This document shows, piece by piece, positions 28,266 to 36,783 of a stretch of 47,410 nt of DNA; position 1 is the first letter of the stretch; each line of letters opens with the position of its first letter. This DNA is from Bacillota bacterium (lineage in GTDB: Bacteria; Bacillota; Bacilli; Alicyclobacillales; SLC66). The notes beneath the pieces were generated by a model, which searched no databases, had not been told where the DNA came from, and worked only from the letters and a program-made list of their open reading frames with translations. A program made the translations under genes and the position numbers. Location of the stretch: assembly GCA_021785975.1 (NCBI GenBank), contig JAJYOE010000008.1, positions 1 to 47,410 on the forward strand, read 5' to 3'.

Positions 28266-29810
28266 TTAGGACGTGGTATTGACATTGTCAGTGTTGATCA
28301 TGGAGAAGTTGGCCAAATCATGCCAACCAGCAAAGCCCGAAACGTCTAATTTGACGGAGAGGCCTGAGGTGGGGGTGTATTCGTACAAGCTCTCTGTGGG
28401 AGTCGCACTGCCCAGATTCCAGGCGAGCTTGATGTTTACTTCGCCGGATGGAGATACTGGTTGAAGCGGGTTTTGTTTGGAAAGTCCAATAAAACGGTTG
28501 AGTGTCACTTGGCTCGAAGGATCATTAGGACCAAACAGCGGTCCAAGGTTGTATAGCCAGCCATGCGTTCCCCAGGTGACATACCATGCCGGATTCCCCT
28601 TTTTGGAAGCGGTAAGCGACCAACGCATCCACGGACCACTTGATGATTGTAGAACAAATTGATGAACTACCTTTTGCTTACCAAAAAAAGAGGCAATTGG
28701 TTGCGAAGTGATGGTGGCAGTATTGGTGATGACACTTTTGTTGCTCGCATTTGCGATAAAGGAATTCAAGGTGTCGATCCAATTGGTATAGTCAGTGGTA
28801 CTGGTACTTTTTGAAGCATTGAAAACCTCCATCTTGTAACGGATACCTTCTGTCTTCGGAACCAGACTCAATGTATAGGAAGAGGAACTGTTGATCGTGG
28901 TAGTAAGTTCATAAGGCTGCCGAATCTGATTCTGAAAATAAAGGGATGGAAGCATCAGATAGTGAGAGTGCCACTGACGTGTAACCGTCGATACGAGTGG
29001 AGTGAATCCCTGAGGAATATAAGTATAAGGTTTGATGTCGTTATTGGTGGTGAAAAGATAGGTATCGGGCCCAGAAACCAGATAGATCTGTTGATTGAAA
29101 ACTACAATATTTAACGGCCAATACGGCAAATCCATTTGTTTTGCTCCCGCACCCTGCAGCGCATCGATCAGAATGGGGTCATACGGGAATTGGTTGGATA
29201 CGGAGGCGTATAGGTTATTGCCGTTCATATCAAAAGTATAGAGCGGTTCGCGGGGCGTCCAGGTTAACGTGAAAAGCTTTTGCACCGCTTGAGTTCCACT
29301 CACCTGATACAAATCTTTGTCCAGTTTTCCGTTGTAGCTAGTGGTAAAGAAAACGGAGGTGCCTCCATTAAACAGTTGAATAGAAGGTGCTTGAGTTTTA
29401 CCCACTGAAGTAGTGGTGTAAACCAGCCTAGTGGATAAGTTGGCAGTTCCGTTCCCGTTTTGCTGCAGCACACTAGTCCAAAGTTGCTGGGAAAGCGAGC
29501 CAGACAAGCTCCAGTAAATACGTTGATGTACTAGCACGTACTGAACATGCTGCCCAGGCTTCACTGGCAATTGAACGACGCCATTCCCTATATTAATTTG
29601 TCCGTTTTGGGACACTTGCGCAGGCGTGATGCGCACCCAGGACGGTGAAACATGGGGAAGAGGATTGATTAAAGTGGTGATGCTGGTTGATGGCTGCGAA
29701 GCTTTTGTAGAGGCAAATACCGGGTCGGAATGAGTACAACAGGCAGCGAACGCAAATGTAGCCGATAACAAAACTCCCGGAAAAATCATGCGCAATGTCT
29801 TGCTTTTCAC
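28266..29810 (-). CDS. secreted protein of unknown function (514 aa)
   Basis: Single long ORF with N-terminal signal sequence (MKSKTLRMIFPGVLLSATFAFAACC). No recognised domain. Confidence 0.75.
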   Translation of the reverse strand: MKSKTLRMIFPGVLLSATFAFAACCTHSDPVFASTKASQPSTSITTLINPLPHVSPSWVRITPAQVSQNGQINIGNGVVQLPVKPGQHVQYVLVHQRIYWSLSGSLSQQLWTSVLQQNGNGTANLSTRLVYTTTSVGKTQAPSIQLFNGGTSVFFTTSYNGKLDKDLYQVSGTQAVQKLFTLTWTPREPLYTFDMNGNNLYASVSNQFPYDPILIDALQGAGAKQMDLPYWPLNIVVFNQQIYLVSGPDTYLFTTNNDIKPYTYIPQGFTPLVSTVTRQWHSHYLMLPSLYFQNQIRQPYELTTTINSSSSYTLSLVPKTEGIRYKMEVFNASKSTSTTDYTNWIDTLNSFIANASNKSVITNTATITSQPIASFFGKQKVVHQFVLQSSSGPWMRWSLTASKKGNPAWYVTWGTHGWLYNLGPLFGPNDPSSQVTLNRFIGLSKQNPLQPVSPSGEVNIKLAWNLGSATPTESLYEYTPTSGLSVKLDVSGFAGWHDLANFSMINTDNVNTTS

Positions 29811-29862
29811 CTGTCGTAGTCCTTCCTTTTTGCTAAATTCCGCTCACTAATTTCATGATAAC

Positions 29863-29900
29863 AAAAAAAAAGACGAGTGGATAGCGAACATCTACTCGTC
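29863..29900 (-). terminator. Rho-independent terminator on minus strand, overlapping a stop codon
   Basis: GACGAGTGGAT (29872-29882) / ATCTACTCGTC (29890-29900) with one wobble; A-run 29863-29871 reads as T-run on minus strand. Confidence 0.88.
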
Positions 29901-30468
29901 AGGGATGTTGGTAACCTTCGCCAAGTTGGGATTTCTGACGAAATCTATCCGCTAATTGGAGTAACCATAACCGATGATAAGGTTCCATGTAAAAAACAGG
30001 TTCAATTCTTGTGGAGCCTGTTTCTTCTATTTTATATTGCCAAATCGTTGTCCTGGTAGTGGCGCCTTCATTCATTCTCACCCCTGAGTGAATGGAGTCG
30101 CGATATCCATTTTTATAGGAAATCAATGTCAATTGCCCGTGGAGCTCGTTGACGAGCTTGCGATACCTTGCATTGCGCAGCACAGGCGCTTCAATCCATG
30201 GAGTCATGCCGTCCTTTCCGGTGCGGTATCTTTTTCCGTTTTCTACGATGACCACTTCTGCCCCAACAAGTGGTTCAAGCGTGCGCCCATCAATCACTTT
30301 AACCCTTAGATGACCTGCTTTTGAACTTTTTAATAAGGGATCATAAGATGTTCCTTCCTGTTTGGCGTATGCGAAGCTGGAATGTTGAATGGGAATGGCC
30401 ATTCCGAATATCAATTGAGCCAGCAATAGCGTCGACACTATGTGTATAAGGTGTCTTTTCATTCGCAT
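29899..30468 (-). CDS. secreted protein with a possible carboxypeptidase-regulatory-like (Ig-like) domain
   Basis: Signal sequence then HLRVKVIDGRTLEPLVGAEVVIVENGKRYRTGKDGMTPWIEAP. Abuts the upstream SpoIID-domain gene. Confidence 0.7.
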   Translation of the reverse strand: MRMKRHLIHIVSTLLLAQLIFGMAIPIQHSSFAYAKQEGTSYDPLLKSSKAGHLRVKVIDGRTLEPLVGAEVVIVENGKRYRTGKDGMTPWIEAPVLRNARYRKLVNELHGQLTLISYKNGYRDSIHSGVRMNEGATTRTTIWQYKIEETGSTRIEPVFYMEPYHRLWLLQLADRFRQKSQLGEGYQHP

Positions 30469-30469
30469 G

Positions 30470-31135
30470 TTACAGACCCCCCACCTTAGGAATTGTCGTC
30501 AACAGCTTGCCGGAGTAGTAGAAATTTAATATTTCTATCGGAGTTCTCCCTAATTCGGCCAGGTATTCAGAACCCCATTGAGACATTTTTTGCGCATTTC
30601 GATACTGCCAGTTGGGACTATTGGGGTAACCCGCACGATAGGGCAATTCGGTGATTTCCAGATTTGGATTGACAAAAGCTAGTTTTCTGGATTGGTAATA
30701 GGCTGTATCTGTAGAAGACTGTTCGGATTGTGCCCGATACAGTTGGAAGTTGATCGTATTGTCCACGTCGAAAGTAAAGCCTCCAATAGTCACGGGATGA
30801 AGATGGTGATACCACGCAAACATTTTCACGGCAATTGCTCCTGCCTCAAGCGCTGACGGTCGCCATGTGGGAAACCATTCATTAGGGAGAACGTTACGGC
30901 AATACTGGTCAAAGTTGACGGTTCTGACATAGATGATGGCCCCACGGGGGTCTGGTTCACCCCAGGGATTGTTCTCTCTGATCGCTACGCGAATGTAACT
31001 GGGAAATCCCGTGTTATTTAAGTTGAAAACTTGCGCACTCGCATGATGTGCTGGCATGATGGCAACGCCGGCAGTCAAGGCAGCAAACAAACTGCAAAGA
31101 GTCAAAAACCGGGTTGTTGTACGATACAAGCCCAC
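30470..31135 (-). CDS. SpoIID/LytB-domain secreted protein
   Basis: GTG start (VGLYRTTTRF) after GGGGGTGG. FDQYCRNVLPNEWFPTWRPSALEAGAIAVKMFAWYH and NAQKMSQWGSEYLAELGRTPIEILNFYYSG match SpoIID/LytB conserved blocks. Confidence 0.82.
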   Translation of the reverse strand: MGLYRTTTRFLTLCSLFAALTAGVAIMPAHHASAQVFNLNNTGFPSYIRVAIRENNPWGEPDPRGAIIYVRTVNFDQYCRNVLPNEWFPTWRPSALEAGAIAVKMFAWYHHLHPVTIGGFTFDVDNTINFQLYRAQSEQSSTDTAYYQSRKLAFVNPNLEITELPYRAGYPNSPNWQYRNAQKMSQWGSEYLAELGRTPIEILNFYYSGKLLTTIPKVGGL

Positions 31136-31261
31136 GCTTTTTCCACCCCCAAAATTCGGTTCGGTATTGTTCAATTTCCCCGAAGATAAAAAAATCATAC
31201 TCGGCCGATTTTTGTTATAATGATCGAATTGAAAAGATTTCTGTAAAAGGTGTGACAGAAG

Positions 31262-32719
31262 GTGTTTGATCAAACAAAAACCCCATTATTTTCGGCGCTA
31301 AGGCGACATGCTGAGCGAAAACCGCTGCAATTTCACATTCCTGGGCACAAGGCAGGAAGGGCTATGGATCGCGAATTTCGGGATTTTATTGGCGAAGATG
31401 CCCTCAGTATTGACTTGATCAACATCGGACCGTTAGATGATCTGCATCACCCGGTGGGAATTATTGATGAAGCTCAGCGATTGGCGGCAGAGGCTTTTGG
31501 GGCGGACTATACCTTCTTCTCCGTTCAGGGTACGAGCGGTGCCATCATGGCGATGATTATGTCTGTGGTGGGACCGGGTGACGAGATTCTCGTTCCCCGC
31601 AACATCCATAAATCTGTGCTATCGGCGCTGATTTTATCAGGCGCGATACCGCACTTTTTGCAACCTGAAGTGGATCTGGAACTCGGCATTGCACAAGGGA
31701 TAAGGTTGGAAACCGTCGAAGAAAGCCTGAATCGTCATCCCAATGTGAAGGCCATATTACTGATTAATCCGACTTATTTTGGAATCTCCATGGACATGGA
31801 GAGTGTGGTGAAACTGGCTCATGCCAAAGGAATCGTCGTGATGGTGGACGAAGCGCACGGGGTGCTCACACATTTTCACCATCAATTGCCGATTTCGGCC
31901 ATGGATGCAGGATGTGATCTAGCAGCTACCAGTGTTCACAAGCTAGGTGGCTCACTCACTCAAAGCTCCATATTAAACGTGCGTGAAGGGTTGGTCCGCG
32001 CCCGCCATGTTCATTCCATCTTGTCGATGCTGACGACAACATCGACTTCGTATCTTTTGCTCGCATCACTGGATGCTGCAAGACGCAATTTGGCAGTTCA
32101 CGGGTATGAGCAGATTGAGCGCGCCATGATGCTTGCAGATAGTGCCAGAAAGAAATTAAACGAAATTCCCGGCATCTATTGTTTTGGGAAAGAAATCCTT
32201 GCGACTTCTGCCACATTTACCTTTGATCCTTTAAAGTTGACCGTACACGTTGCGGAAACCGGGTGGTCAGGTTATGAAGTGGAAAACCACCTGCGAGATG
32301 AATTCAACATCGAAGTGGAGCTTTCTGATCTCTATAACGTGTTGTGTATTGTCTCATTTGGAGATACGGAGGAAAGTGTTGAACGTTTGGTGAATGCATT
32401 TGCTGCGATTGCCAAAGAAGCGAGAGACACTGATCTCGCGCCAAAACGGATTTTTGTGCCGTCCACACCGATCCTCGCCATGAATCCCAGAGCGGCTTTT
32501 TATGCCGACACGGAGGTGGTCACGCTTAGGGAAGCGATCGGCCGCACCATTTCTGACATGATCATGGTGTATCCGCCTGGTATCCCCATTTTGCTTCCAG
32601 GGGAAATTGTGACGGAGGACAACGTTGCCTATATTGAAGAGAATCTGGATGCTGGATTGCCAGTTCAGGGACCTGACGATCCGACGATCAAAACAGTTCG
32701 GGTGATCAAAAATTTGTAG
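31262..32719 (+). CDS. PLP-dependent Orn/Lys/Arg decarboxylase family protein
   Basis: PLP lysine motif AATSVHKLGGSLTQSS; HIPGHKAGRAMD near N-terminus; MVDEAHGV; 485 aa. Confidence 0.9.
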   Translation: MFDQTKTPLFSALRRHAERKPLQFHIPGHKAGRAMDREFRDFIGEDALSIDLINIGPLDDLHHPVGIIDEAQRLAAEAFGADYTFFSVQGTSGAIMAMIMSVVGPGDEILVPRNIHKSVLSALILSGAIPHFLQPEVDLELGIAQGIRLETVEESLNRHPNVKAILLINPTYFGISMDMESVVKLAHAKGIVVMVDEAHGVLTHFHHQLPISAMDAGCDLAATSVHKLGGSLTQSSILNVREGLVRARHVHSILSMLTTTSTSYLLLASLDAARRNLAVHGYEQIERAMMLADSARKKLNEIPGIYCFGKEILATSATFTFDPLKLTVHVAETGWSGYEVENHLRDEFNIEVELSDLYNVLCIVSFGDTEESVERLVNAFAAIAKEARDTDLAPKRIFVPSTPILAMNPRAAFYADTEVVTLREAIGRTISDMIMVYPPGIPILLPGEIVTEDNVAYIEENLDAGLPVQGPDDPTIKTVRVIKNL

Positions 32720-32735
32720 ATGCCAATCATTACAA

Positions 32736-32764
32736 GTGACAAACTACGATATTTCCGTTATAGT
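32736..32764 (+). promoter_or_regulatory. promoter upstream of the riboswitch
   Basis: GTGACA (32736-32741) N17 TATAGT (32759-32764). Confidence 0.6.
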
Positions 32765-32794
32765 CAGGGACGAAATGAAAGACCAATAAATTAG

Positions 32795-32910
32795 TAAAAA
32801 TTGCCGAATCGCGCGAGCGTACGGAGGAACCAGTTTTGCTATTGGGGTGAATCCTGATCAATCAGGGGGGCTTCCCGTCCCAACCCGTCAGCTAACTCCG
32901 GAGGCATGGG
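32795..32910 (+). ncRNA. ydaO-yuaA (cyclic di-AMP) riboswitch
   Basis: Consensus blocks in order: TTGCCGAATC...ACGGAGGAACCA...TTGGGGTGAATCCTGATCAATCAGGGGGG...AACCCGTCAGCTAACTCCGGAGGC, immediately upstream of a LysM/3D cell-wall gene. Confidence 0.9.
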
Positions 32911-32918
32911 AGGTTTTT

Positions 32919-33758
32919 ATGAAAAAGTTTCGTTTCTTAAGTGCAGGTTTGATCATGTCTTCCGCGCTCATTATGGGTACGGGATTTTCTTTTTCCGGGA
33001 CAAGTGCCATGGCAGCAACGTTGCCAAGTTCCCCTTATACCGTGGTATCTGGCGACACGCTATACAGCATCGCAAAACTTACCACTTTTCCGATCAATGA
33101 TTTGCTGAAAGTGAACGGTTTTACCCTTCAAACGACAATATATCCAGGCGAAAAAGTAGCATTGCCATTTGTTTATAAGGTGCAATCAGGTGATGCGCTA
33201 TGGTACTTGGCGCATCAATATCAAACGACGATAGGCAAAATTAAAGCGCTGAATGGACTAAAAAGCGATGTGATTTACCCTGGGATGAAACTCCTCATTG
33301 CGCGGGGAAGCAAATCGATCAGTGGGCAATCCCAACACATTGCTTTTGCCTCTGCCAACACCGCAGCTCATGTAACCAATCAGAATCCGGCTAAGCCGAA
33401 AAGCAGTGCGCCAAATAATACACCATCAAAACAGACTTCTTCGAATGTCATCGGTGCGGTGGCCACGGCTTATGACAGTTCAGTGGCTTCCAATGGCCCT
33501 TATGGCGCTGTCGATTATTTTGGGGATCCGTTGAAATTTGGAGATATCGCCGTGGATCCGAACGTCATTCCGCTTGGCACCAAAGTATTTATCAGCGGAT
33601 ATAATGACCCTGCGCTGCCAAAAGGCGGCTTTTACGCAACTGCAGTAGATACCGGAGGGGCGATCAAAGGGGATCGCATCGATATCTATCTACCATCTAC
33701 CTCAGCAGCGCTTCAGTTTGGCATCGAGAACGTCAAAGTGACGGTATTTAAGAATTAA
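32919..33758 (+). CDS. secreted protein with two LysM repeats and a 3D domain
   Basis: ATG 32919 (track start 32847 lies in the riboswitch). LysM: YTVVSGDTLYSIAKLT, YKVQSGDALWYLAHQYQ; 3D: AVDTGGAIKGDRIDIYLPS. Confidence 0.9.
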   Translation: MKKFRFLSAGLIMSSALIMGTGFSFSGTSAMAATLPSSPYTVVSGDTLYSIAKLTTFPINDLLKVNGFTLQTTIYPGEKVALPFVYKVQSGDALWYLAHQYQTTIGKIKALNGLKSDVIYPGMKLLIARGSKSISGQSQHIAFASANTAAHVTNQNPAKPKSSAPNNTPSKQTSSNVIGAVATAYDSSVASNGPYGAVDYFGDPLKFGDIAVDPNVIPLGTKVFISGYNDPALPKGGFYATAVDTGGAIKGDRIDIYLPSTSAALQFGIENVKVTVFKN

Positions 33759-33814
33759 CTTCTCCTTGTTATACTGACAATGTATTGATTTGGTTCTGGC
33801 GAGGAGGAAAACAC

Positions 33815-34288
33815 ATGGCAGTAATGGAAGGACAAGCAGCACCCCATTTTGAATTAAAGGCAATTAATGCCGATCAACCCACGGTGACATTGGAAGAACT
33901 CAGAGGGCATTGGGTAGTGGTCTATTTTTACCCAAAGGATATGACTTCAGGATGCACTAGCGAAGCCAACGACTTTCAGGCTCATTTAGATGAGTTTGAA
34001 AGACGCGGCGCAAAGGTGATGGGAGTCAGTAAAGACAGTCTTTCGTCTCATGAAAAATTTGCTGCGAAATATGGTCTGAAATTCCCCCTTTTATCTGACG
34101 ATGAAGGTCAAGTGTGTGAAGACTACGGTGTTTTCAAGGAAAAGAAGATGTACGGCAGGACGTACATGGGAATTGAAAGAACCACAGTGCTGATCGATCC
34201 TGAGGGTAATGTCGCAAAAGTATTTCCAAAGGTGAAGGTGACTGGGCATGTGGAGCAAGTGTTGAAGGAACTAGCTAGTCGCATATAA
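33815..34288 (+). CDS. bcp: thioredoxin-dependent peroxiredoxin (Bcp)
   Basis: VVYFYPKDMTSGCTSEANDF; ATG 33815 after GAGGAGG. Confidence 0.93.
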   Translation: MAVMEGQAAPHFELKAINADQPTVTLEELRGHWVVVYFYPKDMTSGCTSEANDFQAHLDEFERRGAKVMGVSKDSLSSHEKFAAKYGLKFPLLSDDEGQVCEDYGVFKEKKMYGRTYMGIERTTVLIDPEGNVAKVFPKVKVTGHVEQVLKELASRI

Positions 34289-34304
34289 CTGGACACGCGG
34301 ATGA

Positions 34305-34334
34305 GAGCAGCCACCTTGGTTTTGGTGGCTGCTC
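34305..34334. terminator. bidirectional terminator between bcp and dedA
   Basis: GAGCAGCCACC (34305-34315) / GGTGGCTGCTC (34324-34334), perfect arms. Confidence 0.8.
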
Positions 34335-34340
34335 TTTATG

Positions 34341-34943
34341 TTAGCGGGAGGAAGGCCGTCGATTTTTAATCCAAAAGCCTACCACGGCTAAAATAAGGAT
34401 GATCGCAAAGATATAGGTGAGCGCATGGCTGTGCAGGTCGATGGTGGACCAATTCTTTCCGAGTTGATAACCGACTTCAGCCAGAATGTATACCCAGGGT
34501 ATCACACCGATAGTGGTGAAAATAGTAAATTTACCTAGATTCATTTTGGCAATTCCTGCAGGAAGAGAGATGAATGTTCGAATGGCGGGAAGTATCCGTC
34601 CAATTAGCACCGTGATGCTTCCATAGCGGGAAAACCATTTTTCCGCAGAGTTGAAATGTTTTTCTGAGAAAAAAATGTATTTCCCATATCTCGCAAGCAG
34701 TGGTCTTCCGCCCCATTTGCCCACAGCGTAGGCAATCAGTGAACCTGCCAGGTTGCCGAGGATACCGGCGATGACAGCTTCCCATAATGAAAGGTGGCCC
34801 AACCAAGCCTCAAACCCTGCGAATGGCATGATGACTTCACTGGGAAGCGGAATACAGGCACTTTCGAGAAGCATGGCTAAAAACACAGCATAAATCCCAT
34901 ACTGTGTAATAGCATGTTCAAGAAAGACTGACAAGTTATGCAC
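34341..34943 (-). CDS. DedA-family membrane protein
   Basis: YAVFLAMLLESACIPLPSEVIMPFAGF, IGRILPAIRTFISLPAGIAKMNLGKF. Confidence 0.92.
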   Translation of the reverse strand: MHNLSVFLEHAITQYGIYAVFLAMLLESACIPLPSEVIMPFAGFEAWLGHLSLWEAVIAGILGNLAGSLIAYAVGKWGGRPLLARYGKYIFFSEKHFNSAEKWFSRYGSITVLIGRILPAIRTFISLPAGIAKMNLGKFTIFTTIGVIPWVYILAEVGYQLGKNWSTIDLHSHALTYIFAIILILAVVGFWIKNRRPSSR

Positions 34944-35094
34944 AACAAACCTTCTTTCCAGTCAAAAGTTGAGTTTTCTCTTAAGTATAATGACTCAGAA
35001 ACATTACGTCTACTTGTCCCGTTATTGGCTTACGTGATATAGTAGTTGAGTTTTGAATGGGGGATGACATTTCATCCGACAGGGGAGAATACGA

Positions 35095-36342
35095 TTGAAT
35101 TTATGGACATCACTGCTAAACGGCGCTTTTTTATTGATGCAGGTGATTACTGGCCTGATTGGCGCTTATCAAGTTGTGCTGTCCGTATTTGGACTGTTCT
35201 ATCGAAAACGGAAGATCAAGTATTTGCCGCAAAAAAGATTTGTAGTATTGGTGGCAGCACATAATGAGGAACGGGTCATCGGTCCTTTGATTGAGAATTT
35301 ATGGGAAATGGAATATCCCCGGAATTTGTTTGATGTGTATGTGATAGCAGACAATTGTACGGATCAGACGGCAGCGGTCGCAAGAAGCGAAGGGGCTATT
35401 GTGGCTGAACGCTTTGCTGAGACGGAACGCGGAAAAGGCTATGCCATTCGCTGGATGCTGGAACGTCTAAAAGAAATTCATGCTGATTATGATGCCGTCG
35501 TCATGTTTGATGCTGACAATCTTGTCGCCACCAACTTTTTGCGCGCAATGAACGATCGCCTGATGGATGGAGATAAAGTGATACAAGGCTACTTGGACAT
35601 TAAAAACCCATTGGATTCCTGGGTGAGTATTTCCATGGCTATTTCGTATTGGTATACTAACCGCATGTGGCAGTTATCGCGTCATCATTTGAAACTTGCT
35701 TCAGCACTCGGCGGTACAGGGCTGTGCATTGACATGTCGCTATTACAACAATTGGGTTGGCACGCTACGGGTTTAACTGAAGATGTAGAGTTCGGGGCCA
35801 GGTGCGTTAGCATGGGTGTCTATCCGGTATGGGCGCATGAGGCAAAAGTGTATGACGAAAAACCCATTACGCTTCTTGCATCACTTCGTCAGCGATTGCG
35901 CTGGATGCAAGGCCACTTCAATTGTGCAAAGCAATACATGATGCCGCTTTTTGGAGCAAGTGTCAAAGAGGGCAATTTAGCAAAAATGGATGCGGCGATT
36001 TATCTTTTTCAACCAATGAGATTCTTGATTTTGTTTTTGACAGGCTTCATGGTATTATTCCAGATTTATGTTCCTGACACATCATCGGTGGCGGTAGTTA
36101 CTGAACTTTTGCCAACCTGGTTTTGGGTCGCCATCAATGTATTCATACTAATCCAAATGCCGCTGGCCATGTGGCTTGAACGGGTTCCGTGGAAGGCTTA
36201 TCTCGGACTTCCGCTGTTTCCTATCTTCATGGTTACCTGGTTCCCGGTGACGCTAGTTGCTCTTTTTACCAGGCACAATCGGGTATGGCAGCATACGGTC
36301 CATACACGAGCTATTCGGTTGGATGACTTGCGCTCAAGATAA
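35095..36342 (+). CDS. family 2 glycosyltransferase, membrane-bound processive type
   Basis: VLVAAHNEERVIGPLI, MFDADN, LTEDVEFGARC, QRLRWMQGH, C-terminal TM segments. TTG start after AGGGGAG. Confidence 0.88.
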   Translation: MNLWTSLLNGAFLLMQVITGLIGAYQVVLSVFGLFYRKRKIKYLPQKRFVVLVAAHNEERVIGPLIENLWEMEYPRNLFDVYVIADNCTDQTAAVARSEGAIVAERFAETERGKGYAIRWMLERLKEIHADYDAVVMFDADNLVATNFLRAMNDRLMDGDKVIQGYLDIKNPLDSWVSISMAISYWYTNRMWQLSRHHLKLASALGGTGLCIDMSLLQQLGWHATGLTEDVEFGARCVSMGVYPVWAHEAKVYDEKPITLLASLRQRLRWMQGHFNCAKQYMMPLFGASVKEGNLAKMDAAIYLFQPMRFLILFLTGFMVLFQIYVPDTSSVAVVTELLPTWFWVAINVFILIQMPLAMWLERVPWKAYLGLPLFPIFMVTWFPVTLVALFTRHNRVWQHTVHTRAIRLDDLRSR

Positions 36343-36360
36343 TGCGGATTCAAGGATTAG

Positions 36361-36387
36361 AAAGAGACCAGTCATTCTGGTCTCTTT
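36361..36387. terminator. bidirectional terminator whose loop holds the yunC stop codon
   Basis: AAAGAGACCAG (36361-36371) / CTGGTCTCTTT (36377-36387), loop TCATT with TCA = TGA on the minus strand. Confidence 0.85.
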
Positions 36388-36707
36388 GAGTGTGCTATCA
36401 TCAACGCTAGTGCTTCCTTGCCTGACATCCCGACTAGAACGCCAATTTCAGCAGCAGCATCGGTAATGCTTTCAAGTGGAGCTGCGAGCAATTCCTCTGT
36501 GTTGTGAACGCCAACAGCTCTGCCGGCGATGATATGCCGGTCTTTCAGTTTTGTGTTTAAAAGATGTACATCCAGCGCACCGCACATGATATATCCAGTG
36601 GTCGCGCTGATGCTCACCAGTCTGGTTTTCGGCAGATCCACCTCGGTGGCAAAGCACGGTATGCCGTCAATGAAGACAGGCTTTATACTAATCACAGCGA
36701 TCTCCAC
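36372..36707 (-). CDS. yunC: DUF1805 (YunC-like) protein
   Basis: 111 aa; LVSISATTGYIMCGALDVHLLNTKLKDRHIIAGRAVGVHNTEELLAAPL typical of the YunC family. Confidence 0.8.
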   Translation of the reverse strand: MEIAVISIKPVFIDGIPCFATEVDLPKTRLVSISATTGYIMCGALDVHLLNTKLKDRHIIAGRAVGVHNTEELLAAPLESITDAAAEIGVLVGMSGKEALALMIAHSKRPE

Positions 36708-36783
36708 CTTTCCATCATTAATTTATGGCGCTAGTATGAGGATGTGAATCATTGCCCTGGTGACCGTTGGGAGGTAATTTGCC

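Noticed and set aside
32847-32918. N-terminal extension of the LysM/3D ORF in the ORF track
   Set aside because: Lies inside the ydaO riboswitch; the signal peptide begins at ATG 32919 after GGGAGG.
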